A stretch of 64,000 bases of DNA from Herpomyces periplanetae (GCA_009733715.1 WMKJ01000001.1:62001-126000), one strand, 5' to 3'; positions 22,045 through 34,905 are shown, numbered from the stretch's first letter. The notes: generated by a model not told the origin, from the sequence alone. A program made the numbers and translations.

Positions 22045-25000
22045 ATGCCTATACTGGCAACAATGTCAGTCGATAATTCTGACAATATGTCATCACCCGT
22101 TCTATGTTCGGGAGATTGGAATGTTCATATGAAAGAGAAGCAGAAGCAAGAAGTAATTGCAAAAGTTCGCCAGAAAGGTTTAGTACCGCCGAACTTCGTG
22201 GATCAAGTTACTCACTGGTTTTACCATGACCTGAGCATTGATGAGACTTATTTTGCGTGTGAGACGGTGGAAAATATTGTTAATCATATACATACCCTAC
22301 ATGCTGCTCGAGTAGATGCTTTTGCACGTGGTGACAAGCACATGAAAATTCGGTTCGCTCGTGAAACTTCCAAGTTTGCCATTTACTTTAATTCATCCGA
22401 ACCCGGCGTAGAATGCACGGATGGGCCGGGTTACGAGGAACGAATTGACGAAAAGTATCTTAATTCGTCCAAGCGTGATAGAGCATTCCGTGTGGAATCG
22501 TTTCGGTCGTCGTGTAGTTTACTGGAGAGTGAAGCTCATCAGTTGCGTTGTTACTTTGTATGGCAGTGTGAATATTCCAATCTCGATATAAGTCAGGATG
22601 AAACGAATATTGAGTTGTTGGGGGATAAAAAGTTTTTGTTGAAGACTACATCAAAGACTAAGAAGATTTACATGCAACTACTACAAAATGCAGTAGAGCG
22701 AACTGGACCTGTCATTGAATACTTTAAGTTATACGATGGTCAAGAATATCGTCTTGTTCTAGCTTATAAGCAAGGAACTGCCATGGGAATATTCAGTGCT
22801 CTAAGTAGTTTGTACCATTATTATGGTTTAACGTCGACTCGCAAGTATATTGAACAGTTTGCCAACGGATTCACTGTTATGTCAGTGTACCTTCGATCAG
22901 CGCCTAATGTTTCTTCACCTCGTGCACATCCAACCATTGAAGCATCGATCCACCAAATTGTCCGAGAGTTTTCACTTCTCTACTGTATTCCGTTGAATGC
23001 ATTTCGACCTTTATTCAACGCTGGACAACTATATCTTCAGGAATCCGTGTATGCTCATTGTGTATGGGTTTTTACTACACATTTTTTGAATCGACTGGGT
23101 TCGGAATATCAAAAATTGGCCACCATTTTAGATCCGCATAATTTGGTTCATGCTGAGTTACTCTCACGATTGAAAAAGCGCCTTCGTTCGGAAACATTTA
23201 CAGCTGAATACATACTTCAAATAATTAGTACGTATCCCGAATTAATTCACAAGTTTTACTTGAACTTTGTGGGAACACATTATGTATTTGTTGATCGTAA
23301 GGACGATGATTTTGTGCCTACATTGTCCAATTTGCTTAATGATTCGAAAAATATTCCGACAATTGAAGAATTGGAGAAAACGGTTGTTAGCACGGTGGTA
23401 AACGAGCGGCATGAAATGGTGATGCAATCATTTTGCGTGTTTAATAAGAGTGTTCTTAAAACGAACTTTTATACCCCTACAAAGGTTGCCATTAGCTTTC
23501 GACTTGATCCGAAATTTTTGCCAGAGTCTGAATACGCTAAGCCGTTATTTGGAATGTTTTTAGTGATTGGATCGGAGTTTCGAGGCTTTCACTTACGTTT
23601 CAAGGATATTGCACGCGGAGGGATTCGTATTGTAACGAGTCGAACTATTGAAGCTTATTCATTTAATTCTCGAGGGTTGTTTGACGAGAATTACAACTTA
23701 GCGCATACACAACAGCGAAAAAATAAGGATATACCGGAAGGAGGGTCTAAGGGAGTTATTCTTTTAGACTTCAATCCTCATGCAAAGAAACGGGTAGCTT
23801 TTGAAAAGTATATTGATGCAATTTTAGACTTACTGTTGAAACCTCATAGTCCGGGGATTAAAGATCCAATTGTTGATTTGTACAAGAAGGAGGAAATATT
23901 GTTTATGGGGCCGGATGAGAATACAGCGGATTTAGTAGATTGGGCAACGGAACATGCACGAACACGAGGAGCTAAATGGTGGAAATCATTCTTCACGGGT
24001 AAGAGTCCTCGACTTGGTGGAATTCCGCATGATAAATACGGTATGACGACGTTGAGTGTTCGAGAGTATGTGACGGGGATTTATCGAAAACTTGGTATCG
24101 ATGAATGTAAAGTACGTAAAATGCAGACGGGCGGACCAGATGGAGATTTAGGATCAAACGAAATTTTACTTAGCAATGAAATGTATTGTGCTATAGTCGA
24201 CGTATCTGGAGTATTGTTTGATCCACATGGGATGGATCGAGAAGAATTGACCAAAATGGCACGGGGACGTAAAACGATAGCACATTTTGATATTTCTAAG
24301 CTTTCTAAAGATGGATATCGAGTACTAGCAGAGGACAATAACGTTAAATTACCATCAGGTGAAGTTGTAGTTAGCGGAGCCATGTTTCGAAATACATTTT
24401 ACCTTAGAGCAGGGAATTATCCAATGGAACAGTATACAGTATTTGTTCCGTGCGGTGGACGGCCGGAAAGTATTGACATTAGCAATGTTAATCAAATTAT
24501 CAGTAGCGATAATAAGTCGAATATTGACTTTATCGTGGAGGGGGCCAATTTGTTTATTACACAAGATGCCAAATTACGTATTGAAGAAGCCGGATGTATT
24601 ATTTTCAAAGATTCTAGTGTTAACAAAGGAGGAGTTACAAGTTCAAGCTTGGAAGTGCTTGCATCACTTTCATTTGATACAGCAGGTTTTATGGAACATA
24701 TGTGTGTACATGAGGGATCAAATTCTCCGCCAGAATTTTATCAAGCTTATGTAGCGGAAGTGCAAGAAATTATCAAGAATAATGCACGATTGGAATTTGA
24801 AGCTATTTGGCGGGAGCATGAAGCATCGGGATGTTCACGTAGTATTATCAGTGATCGAATAAGTGAAGTTATAACAAAACTTGACGAAGAACTACAGCGC
24901 ACAAGTCTATGGAACAATAAAGAATTACGGGTGGGCGTATTACGGAACGCACTTCCGAAAGTTTTACTGAATAAATTAGGTTTGGAAACGATTATGGAAC

Positions 25001-25266
25001 GAGTTCCGGAGACGTATCTTCGAGCGATTTTCGGTTCGTTTCTCTCGAGTCGGTTTGTTTACGAGTATGGTATATCTGCCGATCAATTTGCATTTTTTAT
25101 GTTTATGCACGATAAAAAGGAGCGAATGCTTAGTGAAGAGCGCACAGCTCGACCATCTAATGAAGCTTCAGTTACGCATACTGATACGAATAAAAGGGAA
25201 TATGATAATGCAGATGTAAACGCTACTTCGACGAAATCATCTTCGCCAGCACAATCATCATCTTAG
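22045..25266 (+). CDS. GDH2: NAD-specific glutamate dehydrogenase
   Basis: Uninterrupted 1073-codon gene. The enzyme oxidises glutamate to 2-oxoglutarate and ammonium using NAD, letting the cell use amino acids as carbon or release nitrogen. Length and domain order match the large fungal class: long N-terminal regulatory part (KGLVPPNFVDQVTHWFY, ERTGPVIEYFKLYDGQEYRL, YYGLTSTRKYIEQF), then the catalytic core with PLFGMFLVIGSEFRGFHLRF, KDIARGGIRIV, QQRKNKDIPEGGSKGVILLD, FMGPDENTADLVDWATEHAR, MQTGGPDGDLGSNEIL and IVEGANLFITQDAKLR, and the C-terminal helical region. The last 40 residues are a Ser/Thr/Asn tail. ATG 22045 is preceded by GTGAATAG, so a small upstream exon cannot be excluded. Confidence 0.97.
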   Translation: MPILATMSVDNSDNMSSPVLCSGDWNVHMKEKQKQEVIAKVRQKGLVPPNFVDQVTHWFYHDLSIDETYFACETVENIVNHIHTLHAARVDAFARGDKHMKIRFARETSKFAIYFNSSEPGVECTDGPGYEERIDEKYLNSSKRDRAFRVESFRSSCSLLESEAHQLRCYFVWQCEYSNLDISQDETNIELLGDKKFLLKTTSKTKKIYMQLLQNAVERTGPVIEYFKLYDGQEYRLVLAYKQGTAMGIFSALSSLYHYYGLTSTRKYIEQFANGFTVMSVYLRSAPNVSSPRAHPTIEASIHQIVREFSLLYCIPLNAFRPLFNAGQLYLQESVYAHCVWVFTTHFLNRLGSEYQKLATILDPHNLVHAELLSRLKKRLRSETFTAEYILQIISTYPELIHKFYLNFVGTHYVFVDRKDDDFVPTLSNLLNDSKNIPTIEELEKTVVSTVVNERHEMVMQSFCVFNKSVLKTNFYTPTKVAISFRLDPKFLPESEYAKPLFGMFLVIGSEFRGFHLRFKDIARGGIRIVTSRTIEAYSFNSRGLFDENYNLAHTQQRKNKDIPEGGSKGVILLDFNPHAKKRVAFEKYIDAILDLLLKPHSPGIKDPIVDLYKKEEILFMGPDENTADLVDWATEHARTRGAKWWKSFFTGKSPRLGGIPHDKYGMTTLSVREYVTGIYRKLGIDECKVRKMQTGGPDGDLGSNEILLSNEMYCAIVDVSGVLFDPHGMDREELTKMARGRKTIAHFDISKLSKDGYRVLAEDNNVKLPSGEVVVSGAMFRNTFYLRAGNYPMEQYTVFVPCGGRPESIDISNVNQIISSDNKSNIDFIVEGANLFITQDAKLRIEEAGCIIFKDSSVNKGGVTSSSLEVLASLSFDTAGFMEHMCVHEGSNSPPEFYQAYVAEVQEIIKNNARLEFEAIWREHEASGCSRSIISDRISEVITKLDEELQRTSLWNNKELRVGVLRNALPKVLLNKLGLETIMERVPETYLRAIFGSFLSSRFVYEYGISADQFAFFMFMHDKKERMLSEERTARPSNEASVTHTDTNKREYDNADVNATSTKSSSPAQSSS

Positions 25267-25705
25267 GTTGATGGGTATGCATTTTCTAACAACATTGACA
25301 TACCATAGTTTCATTATAACATTAATAGCTGTAATCATTGAAGCCGACCCATGAATTTAGTGCACATGGGACATATTTTCTGTAGTTTTATTCAACTTAA
25401 CCATAAAATCTTTTTTCCAAATATCAAATCAAAAAATTTCCGTTTTGGGTAAAAATAAAGTTGCGGAGAAATAATGTTCCGCAGGGGGAGAAATTTGGAA
25501 AAGTTGAAGTATTGGGTTGGTACAAGGGGTTTTGTTGGAGATTTTGGGGGAACAAGGGAATAAAAAAAAAGTGTAAAAGTGTGGTAATTAGTTGTGCAAT
25601 ACATGTGTGTGTGTGCGTAGGGTGGCGTGGATGCATGGGTGCATGTGTGCTTGTAAAGGAGTGAACAGTAGTTGAAGGACTTGGGCGGGCGTGATAATTT
25701 TAAGT
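25267..25705. other. intergenic region GDH2-PTPA
   Basis: 439 bp between two plus-strand genes. The second half is purine-rich on the plus strand with a short GT repeat (about 25604-25616). No gene. Confidence 0.5.
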
Positions 25706-26923
25706 ATGAATATGGGAGTGGAAACAAAAGAGAATATGTGTGGAAGTGGGAATTATCAAAGTGACAGTGGTGTGAAAGTGGTATTTTCAAAGGTTAAAAA
25801 AGCACAGGATGAAACAGAAAGGGTTAAAAAGTGGAAATTTGCCGTGCCGAGTCGGCGAATTTTTAGTGAAACGGACATGGAAGAATGGACGAAATCTAGT
25901 GCGTATAATGATATATTCAAATTTATACAACAGTTAAACTTATCAGTTTGCCCGGTTAAATTGCATAGCGGAGAAATTGAGTATTGGGATACTACTCAAT
26001 TTAATTGTAATATTATACATAATACGGGCGTTAGAGCTATCCTTGACTTGTTAGACAAGTTAAACGAACTGTTGGAAGAGATCCCACCGTGTGATGAAGC
26101 TCGTCGATTTGGCAATGTTGCTTTTCGAGCATGGATTAAACGGATTGAAGAGTATATCTCTAGTACATGGCTCCAACAATTTATCCATGATGTTTTATCA
26201 CATATAAATTACTTGACCGATATTCACATCCTTAACCAAGAGTTAACATGCTATTTAACGGGGGGTTTTGGTAGTGCTCAAAGACTAGATTATGGAACGG
26301 GACACGAGTTATGTTTCTTTGCCTTTCTTTGTGCTTCTTGGAAATTAGGAGCATTTGAAAGTGATTGTTCATCGGATCAACCTGTCATTATATCACCTGG
26401 GAACTCCCCACGGTACACTGAAAGATGTTTAGTCCTGATGGTATTGCACACGTATTTTGTATTAATGCGTAAAGTTATCGTACGCTATACACTTGAACCA
26501 GCTGGATCTCATGGTGTATGGGGACTTGATGATCATTTCTTTTTACCCTACATATTTGGTTCATCTCAATATTGTCCACCTATTAATGAAGAAGCTAATA
26601 TGATTAGCAATGAAGGTTCAAGTGAAAGAGCACCAGCTCCTGGTGATATAATTTATCCCAGTGTAGTTGATCGTGAAATGTCTAAAAATCTTTACTTTGA
26701 AGCTATAAAATTCACTACCACGGTTAAACGAGGACCATTTTGGGAACACAGTGCAATGCTTTATGATATATCAGGTGTTAAAGCTGGTTGGGCAAAGATT
26801 AATCGTGGAATGCTCAAAATGTATGCTGCTGAAGTATTGGGAAAAGCTCCTGTTATACAACATTTCCGTTTTGGGTCGCTTCTGGCATGGTCACGTGTGA
26901 ATCGTGAGACAAGTTCAGTGTGA
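25706..26923 (+). CDS. PTPA-type activator of protein phosphatase 2A
   Basis: Single exon, 405 residues from ATG 25706 (an ATG two codons later is also possible). PTPA/RRD proteins are peptidyl-prolyl isomerases that load metal into and activate PP2A-type phosphatases. The diagnostic blocks are all there: VPSRRIFSETDMEEWTKSSAY, FGNVAFRAWIKRIEE, LTCYLTGGFGSAQRLDYGTGHELCFFAFL, YTLEPAGSHGVWGLDDHFFLPYIFG and, at the C-terminus, GPFWEHSAMLYDISGVKAGWAKINRGMLKMY. Whether it is the RRD1 or RRD2 orthologue cannot be told by eye. Confidence 0.96.
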   Translation: MNMGVETKENMCGSGNYQSDSGVKVVFSKVKKAQDETERVKKWKFAVPSRRIFSETDMEEWTKSSAYNDIFKFIQQLNLSVCPVKLHSGEIEYWDTTQFNCNIIHNTGVRAILDLLDKLNELLEEIPPCDEARRFGNVAFRAWIKRIEEYISSTWLQQFIHDVLSHINYLTDIHILNQELTCYLTGGFGSAQRLDYGTGHELCFFAFLCASWKLGAFESDCSSDQPVIISPGNSPRYTERCLVLMVLHTYFVLMRKVIVRYTLEPAGSHGVWGLDDHFFLPYIFGSSQYCPPINEEANMISNEGSSERAPAPGDIIYPSVVDREMSKNLYFEAIKFTTTVKRGPFWEHSAMLYDISGVKAGWAKINRGMLKMYAAEVLGKAPVIQHFRFGSLLAWSRVNRETSSV

Positions 26924-27689
26924 TGGATAAATTGGTCACAGATTGGTAGGAAACAATTCATAAAGGAACATTCAAACATATCATTAACACCTAATCAAAA
27001 TATACTAAATTTTTAATGAGTGTAAAGGTTAATTTTACAGTTTATCATTAAACCTAGCTTTTCCTCTCCGTCCATCTTCATCCCCACGTAAAATTGAACT
27101 TCCAAAACCACTTTATGGGTAAATTCACGTGACCGAAGAATTGGGCCGGAGTTTTGGCGCGGCTAAACCGTGGGTCGGGGGAGGAGGTGTGGCGTGAGGA
27201 TGGGCACGTGCGATGGGGAAGAGGATCACGAGGGGCGGAAGACATAACTGGCGGCGCGTCATTTGAATGGTATAGCGGAAGTGATATTGTCAATATTAGC
27301 GTTTTTCATCGACATTCGTTTTATTAAATGTCGGGTTATCAAGATAATCAAGGAGTTTAGGAGCGGTGGCAGCAGTGAGTGGGTGTAGGAGAAGGAGTGT
27401 AAGTCAAGATGTGATCAAAATCAACGTGTTCATGTTACACACGCGGTAAACCAGTTTCAAACGAGTTCAAATATGGACAGTTTGAAACATGACATGACGC
27501 GGCGTAACAGGATTGTGTAAGTAAAGGTGGATTAATCGAGTCAAGTGCAGGCTGAATCGAGTCAATAAACAATTTAGCACGACTTGACTACCGCCTTATA
27601 ACGGTCGGATGATAGATTTGAGCAGTAAAGGAACGAGGGCGCGCAAGGCGTGTAGATGAAGTACACAAATGTCGTTCATGATGTGCACA

Positions 27690-27763
27690 CAATACACGCA
27701 CACGCACACTTTGACGTACGCGTACACGTATACTCGCACGCACGCTCGTGTACGCGCGTGCAT
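27690..27763. repeat. alternating purine-pyrimidine tract (CA/CG)
   Basis: About 74 bp made mostly of CA, CG and TA steps (CACGCACACGCACAC, then ACGTACGCGTACACGTATAC and CGTGTACGCGCGTGC). Such sequence can adopt left-handed Z-DNA under supercoiling. No coding role. Confidence 0.6.
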
Positions 27764-28070
27764 CAAGGCTAGTGGCGATGTGAGCAGATAAATGAATCGT
27801 AGCATAGAGTAAATTGAACACGCGTTAATGCACGATTCGTGGAACGTGAGATATAACGAGAGCTCGTTTTCAACCGATTTCACATCAACGGAGCACTTTG
27901 TCAGCCAATCCCAAGCCCGATGAATCAATAATAATTTGGCATGACGGGCAAGTGAGGTAAACGAGTTTGAGAGTGCACCACGGAAGGGTTATTTAAAGGG
28001 AAATCAAGTCTTGTAAGGCGATTTATGTATTGATAGTTAACCCGTTTAACGAATGTTGTTGTCTACTTAG

Positions 28071-28103
28071 CTGTTGCTGCTGCTGCTGCTGCCGCCGCCG
28101 CCA
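28071..28103. repeat. CTG/CCG triplet repeat
   Basis: About six CTG-type triplets run into five CCG-type triplets. Noncoding here; the compound CTG-CCG arrangement recurs at 34891-34905. Confidence 0.7.
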
Positions 28104-28606
28104 CATAAAACCGTCGGATGTAAAATCTTCACGTGTGTATAAGAGTGGCGATAGAGAGTATTAGGCGGGATGGAGTGATTCTGGGAAACATGAGGGAGGG
28201 GTTACTGGCGAATGTAAGGGATACACAAGTTAAAGGAGGCTATATGGATGACGAAAGAGGCCGAGTTGATCGTGAAACCGTAGAAGCACCACGATATACA
28301 TTCGAGACATTGAAGCACACTATTCAATGAAGTCTTAATCCGTCATTTAATCATCGCGTGCGTATAATACATAAATCTTACGGCTAGGCAGAAGCAAGAC
28401 ATAGGCGGCCGGGCATGCAAAACACGGAAATACCGGGTACAAGATCGGGATTTTCAGGTAAGGCAACACAGGAACTTCAAATGGTGAGGAATAATTGGGC
28501 ACCGATCTAGTAATATTAGCCGTTTAAAAGTAAGTAGGAGAGGAGAGGGTAGTAAATAGCAAGTGATGGGATTAACAATAAGCGGGAGCAGCGGAAAAGT
28601 TTAATT

Positions 28607-28633
28607 GGGGGGAGGGGGGGGGAGGGAGGTGGG
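28607..28633 (+). repeat. G-rich block, candidate G-quadruplex
   Basis: Runs of 6, 9, 3, 2 and 3 G separated by single A or T. Four or more G runs with one-base loops are the classic pattern for an intramolecular quadruplex. Function here unknown. Confidence 0.5.
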
Positions 28634-31048
28634 AATGGATGTGATGGAGGCCATGGTGACAAGTGAAGGAAGATATCGTTAACTAGCAGCACGTTGAGTA
28701 GTTTAAGTTAACGGGATGTGGGTGAGGACGGGGAGATGAATCCAGGCGCAGATACAGACGCCAACCTAGATTAACTAACGTGGCGTGGCTTAAGGTGAAA
28801 GTATGGAGACTGAGATGTGAGTACGAAGAATTGGGCCAGGTCAGGCCAGGCCAGGCTAAATCAGTCTAGGGTGTATGCATGTATGCGTTTGTGCGTGCGT
28901 AGATGCATGAGCGGGTGTGCATCAGCGTGTGAACGGATAGATGTGTATATATGGATTAGTGAAGAGTTTTTAGGATCTTGAGTGGATTACCCGCATGGTT
29001 CTGTAGGGGATGGTAAAATAAATTTCCATCCCAGTAAATTTACGCTCAAGAGTATTTCCATGGCTAAACTAAAGTGGGTTGTCAAATCCAAAATCATGGA
29101 ATTAATGATTCGTTGGCAATATATTCTTTCAATCCTTCATGCTATACATTCACGATGATTTGTCGAAGTGAGTAAACTTAAACATTTACTCAAATTAACA
29201 CTAAGGAGGTAGGGCTGACAGCACTGAAGGAGAAAAATAGTAGTTTTTAGGATGACAAGCTTATTTTGTTTATCGTGAGTAGATGTAGACCACGTCGATG
29301 TTTGATACGGATTTGCAAGTTCATCCAGTATATACAGGCTACGGGTAGGATACATGGCTAGTTGACGATGTTTTCATGAATCATTGTTGCGTTGTTCAGT
29401 TTTGGCCTGGCCTGAAGGGTTCATTGTAATAAATCTTTTTCTACCAATCACAACAGCATTTAGTTTCCCCAGTGTCAACCCTTTTTCCATTTTATCACCC
29501 TTTACCCTCCCTTCAATAAATATTCTTGTCTGCCAAATCATAATTCGGAATGTTACATGAATATCGTACCGTTCATACCGTGGGATTTACCTAGCATCAT
29601 CCTGTACTCTAATGCAATAATCGATTTAATTTCTCCTTCATCCACTTCTTTCGCCCGTACGTCCTTGTACTCGCATCCAAGTCTGTACCTCCCTAACACA
29701 GTTTCCTTCACATAAACTTTCTTTTGCCCGTAACTTTTACCCTACCAGACTGTCTCAAATTTTCCCACAACCTAACCTTTTGTAACACTCTTTTACGGGA
29801 AAATCAAGTAGTCAACATTCCTCTCCTTATCCTCTTCCCTCCTCATCCTTCATCCCGTTTTACCGTTACCCAAACGTACCACCATCTCATCTCATTGCTT
29901 CAGCCCTACAGAGTCGACTTAATTTCCCGTTTAGGAAATATTTTGAGGTTTTGGTAATTTTACCGTTTTGAAAATTCCAAGTTTTCAGGCTTATCTCTTC
30001 ATCCAACGAACGTCGGATTTGGTTATCGTATATTGGATCGTTTTTTCAAGGTTCTGCGTCCAATCATGTTGATTGATTCCTTGCTCTGTTCTGCTACATT
30101 ACACCCTCTCTTTTACTAGCTTTCACCATTCTATTTTATTGTCTTATTCGTAATAAATGGCTGTGACCTTCAACGTCAAACTCGAGTTTATGAGCCTCGA
30201 ACCTTGGGTATACTTGACCTTTTTATGAAAATTATCTTCCAAATAATTATCTATCATAAACTTAATTTTTAAACTAGCTTATCCCAGTCATCCTAAGCTC
30301 GTTTCAACCAATGTTTATGCCCAACGCTGCATCACCGTCAGGTAGTAAGTACAACGGTCCGTTCGTGAAAACGCTCTAAGCGTGCTCCCAAAATTATTGT
30401 ATCGGTCAATTTATCGAATTCTATTCATTTTTTAAAAATTTTCTTTTCTTTCCTATGCTAAATTGTTACTTTACCACCCTTTTCCCTCCATATTTCTTCC
30501 GTCACCCTACCACCATTATCATCATCATCATCATCTCATTCCAACCCATTACCCGACCCGTTTGCCCATCACCTACATCCACGCCAGCATCGCCATTATT
30601 CCAATATATCAATTTAATCCCTGTTCATAATACACCAATCGTTCATGACATTCATCTCCTTCCGACTACCCGCCTGTATGTCTGTTAATCTTCTTGTTAT
30701 TATCGATATAACTATATTGACACGGGTGACCAACGTTAACTATTTTTTAACGGCACTCATCACCTTACCGTTCAAGCGTATAGCCTAACCATAATCGTTT
30801 TAAAATATTATTCCTACCCTGCTAACGCTAAATCTTCCCTACACCGAACCTTTCTCCTCCCATCCCCGTCAAATTTGTGTACAAATCATCGTACCCGAAT
30901 ATCACAACATACAATATCATTTCTTACGTACCCGCTGCTATAGCCTTAAATCCCTCATGTAGTATTATTATTTCCCCTATAAGTTAGATGAACGAGTGTT
31001 GGACCTATAATACAGCATGCATACCTATAAAACTACGGTTACTTGAAC

Positions 31049-31078
31049 GCCGCCGTCGCCGCCGCCGCCGCCGCCGCC
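31049..31078. repeat. GCC triplet repeat
   Basis: Ten near-perfect GCC/CCG units with one GTC interruption, in noncoding DNA. Confidence 0.7.
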
Positions 31079-34000
31079 TCTCTTCATTCCCGTTGCCGCT
31101 CAACGTAGATTCTTCTTCTCTTTTAACTATGACGAAATAATTCCCGCTTGTCAATCACTCGACGATTTGCCGCTAAGTATGTCTACGTATTCGACTACGT
31201 GGACATATCCGTACCGCCGTGTGACACAACTTGCGTCTACTGGCTCTTTCGCATCTATATGGGTGCAGGCGTGCACTCACTAGCACACGATCAAGTAAGT
31301 GTATGCGTACGCGCATAGGCCAAAACTCGTCAACGCGAAAATCCAAGACAGGTTTCAACGGGTTTTGCTTACCGACAGACGTCAGATAGAGTTGGTTTAC
31401 ACTTTGACCGGGTAAGATGAGCTACACGGACCAGGCTACACAAGGCTAACCAGCGTGTACGCACGTACACCTCACCATAATTATAAGCGAATCAATTATG
31501 TTATTAGACGGCACGAATTATATTGTACGAACCAGCGAACGACTAACTATTTCACCAAGCGACAGACGGACAGATAACAACGCTTGAAGCCAACACCCCA
31601 TTGAATCGAGTCGTACGCACATCGCTTCAATATTAACGTGTGCCGTTGCATAATAGTAACAACTGGCAAACCGCTGAGTTACCCAAGCGTGAAACTCTCG
31701 TTAGAGCGGCGGCTCTTAACGAACGTTCTACTTGAGGCGTCAAGACATGACAGATAAGAATACCCGATGTATGAGTTCACGCCTCTTATAGCTTAACTAA
31801 AGAAATGATAAACACTTGTACTTGCATGTCTTAGACTATGTTTAACATGTAAGTATGCACGCCTCGATTAAATGATGTTAATTAAATTTGTATGCGACCT
31901 CGCTCATCTACTAAGTACTCGTGCGCTCAAATATCTCGATACGAATCCAATAAAACGATCCAAATTAAGCATACGTTCGTTTGACCGGTTGGGGTTAAAC
32001 GACTTGTCAAGTTTTACATCTCACGTTTGCTTCATCTACGTCCTGGTAATCAGTGTATACCAACGAGAACTTTGCGAGGAGGGGCCGTAACGGTAGTGGT
32101 CGTATACACATTTACGATAATATACAGTATCCAACGCTAGACTTATGTCAAAACTACTTCATGCTTACCACTTGGTACGTACAAGCACAAACTACGTACA
32201 ACTTGACCATCATTAGATTTTTGCTGGTTCATGCCACCGGCTAACACACAAACATACACCTCTGATATCCATAATAATGTCAAGATTGCTAAATTGAACA
32301 GATGATAAAAAGTGGATATTGATGGTTAATCCTGTACAATATCGTTTAATCCTTTACAGCGATTACTCTTGCCATTCCACTAAATTTAGTTCCACTTGTT
32401 CAAGCCTTCAGTTAACTAACGTGAGTAAACGTGAGCATGATCATAAGTTCTAATGTGAGGATTAACCCGGTCTTGTGATTAACTCTATCCCCCATACTAT
32501 CAAATTAACATTAACATGTCCCCGAAATAATTCCTTCCCATCAAGTGGGGAATCATCATGGTTTCAAGAACGATAAAGCCAGCGATATGTGTTAATCATA
32601 TCATGGTCTAATCATCAGTGTCATCAGTTTCGTTTCCACATCCGTACACCATGAATGAGGCGTGTCCGAGGTTCTGGTTACAACGATGGATGGTCGTGTA
32701 TCATTACTCTTGGTGTACTAAACGTGAATCCTGATTTTACAGATTTATATTAGGTAGACGGTACAGAAACTAGCCTCCGGCGTATAAGTCGGTTCACCTA
32801 ATGGTACGGTACACATAGAGTAACGTATGGATGGCCAATGGGTCTCGCAATTAGCCACGGAGAAACCTGAAATCAACACTTACGCAGGTATGATATGGAG
32901 GCGCAATCGTTGAAATATACGAGTGGGTATGTGTACGATTTGACTTTGGTATTATGCCCGTTAGTCGTGTCAGAGCAACTGAGGCAACATGAGCAATTAT
33001 GAAAGGCTAGCGTGGAGTGGATGCCATGTTACTATGGGATATCAAAATTTTCAAGTTAACTACGGGTACAGAGTGATCAGTTGACCATACGTTTTAACTA
33101 TTAATTGTTAACTGTGGCGAAATTATAGAGAGAATGAATATGACAGTAAAGACGGGAGAGTGTGTATATGTGCGTGATGATTAAAATGAACTTGTTAGTG
33201 AGAGAGTGGAGATGTTAGACTAACTGTAGAGCATGATTAACACGGAATAAAAGGCTATAAAGAGATTTGAGAAAAAACGAGTCCAATCGGCTTGTTTCAC
33301 GATTTGATTTATCCGTGTTCGTGTTGGTGACCATGTTCAGACGTACGTTTACGTCTGCGTCTGCATCTGAGTCTGCATCCACGTCTACGTTAAGGTAAAC
33401 ACCATAGTCTACATGGCATTGGATGTGCATGCGTGGGCTTGTACAGCTACGACTACGTTGAGATTGTCGTGGCCGTGGTCATGACCATGCTAAACTAAGT
33501 GAGCAGTGATGACAATCATAGTAAGGGAAGCGTTGGTCATTAAACATCCAAGCCTGCGTTAAATTTCCGATGTGCAAAGCAAGGGTAGCTCGTCTAAATG
33601 GCACACTAGAGGCGGCAAGGCCATGCGTGTGTGCGTGTGTGCGTGCGTGCATGGTATCACTCTTGTTGCCGAATGAAATATATGGGCAACTTCACAACCG
33701 AGTATACGAAGCCTGCATACGCACTGGAAAAGATTGTTACCGTTTATTTATGCACGGTTTTTGTGAGCGCAAGCGTATTCGCATTGCGATACGAGTGGAT
33801 TCCGAAGTCCAAGTTAATGCTAATACACGCGAGAATTACACAGGATAACGAGTGGTACCGAAATTAAAGTTATTGGAAGTCTGATGTATTGAATTTTGTG
33901 TCAAAATTTGATTTCTTTTGGGCGCAAGGTGTGTAATTTGACCTATGCATTGATAAATTACCCTGAGTAGACATGTTCAGGAAAATACATGTATATAGTG

Positions 34001-34751
34001 CAAGATATACGTGTACATGTAAGTGTAAGTGTATGTATGTGTAAATGTATACAAGCGGGTAAGTATAGGTGAGTAAAGTATGAAGGGCAGTTCAGTGAAT
34101 TTGCAAGGAGATTGGATAGGCTAATCTTCATTATGAATCGAGAATGTATTAAAACGGGTTGAAGCTTAGAAACGATGCATACGGATGTTATGAAGGGTAG
34201 TATGATTGAGAAGGCAAAAGGTAACCTGTTGATACGAGTAGTGAACGGTAGACGGTGGATCAGAATGTGTTGATGGGGGATAAGATTGGCAGAATCGTTG
34301 GGTTACTGGGATGCGATATAGTTAACTAGTTAGTATGGAGGGTAAGTTAACCAGCCAGGCAGAGAATTTGTCGGTCGGTCCGTTAGTTCGACAATTGAAC
34401 GGACTGTCGGTGGACAGACCAGTAAGGTATAGAATGAGGTAGAATTGGAACGGGGGAGTGCCAGCAAAGCAAGGGCAAGAATTGATTATCTTTCAGCTCA
34501 TATTACACCCATTTCCCCTGCCAACACATGACCGACATTAACTCGAGTAAGCATAGGAACCAGCACGGAAGAAAAGAGGAGACACATGGGCGGCAAGACG
34601 GCTACGGTGACGGGACAGTAAAAGGAAAAGAAGAACAACAATTCTCTCACATTATACAGTGTTGCATTAGGGAAGGGTTGTGCAGTGCAGCGCAGAATTA
34701 GACTGAGGTGTAATGTGCTGAGGTGTGCTGTGCAGCACTAGAAGCGCGGCC

Positions 34752-34815
34752 GGTTAGGTTAGGCTAAGTTAGGCCAGGCCAGGCCAGGCCAGTTCAAGTC
34801 CAAGTCTAGTCTAAA
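34752..34815. repeat. GGTTA/GGCCA short tandem repeats
   Basis: GGTTAGGTTAGGCTAAGTTA is followed by four GGCCA-type units and then by CAAGTCCAAGTCTAGTCTA. A very similar block lies at 28834-28868 in the same desert, and a degenerate one near 58861-58890. Confidence 0.55.
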
Positions 34816-34860
34816 ATCTGGTACGCTCATCTCATCACGTAGTTGAATTAATGAAGATTA

Positions 34861-34905
34861 TGACGATGATGATGCTGATGATGATGATGCTGCCGCTGCC
34901 GCTGC
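34861..34905. repeat. GAT/GCT/GCC triplet repeat
   Basis: About fifteen triplets: GATGATGATGCTGATGATGA leads into GCTGCCGCTGCCGCTGC. Noncoding. Confidence 0.65.

Noticed and set aside
33215-33430. Minus-strand peptide with repeated Asp-Ala/Asp-Val units
   Set aside because: It is only the translation of the hexamer-like GTCTGC repeat.
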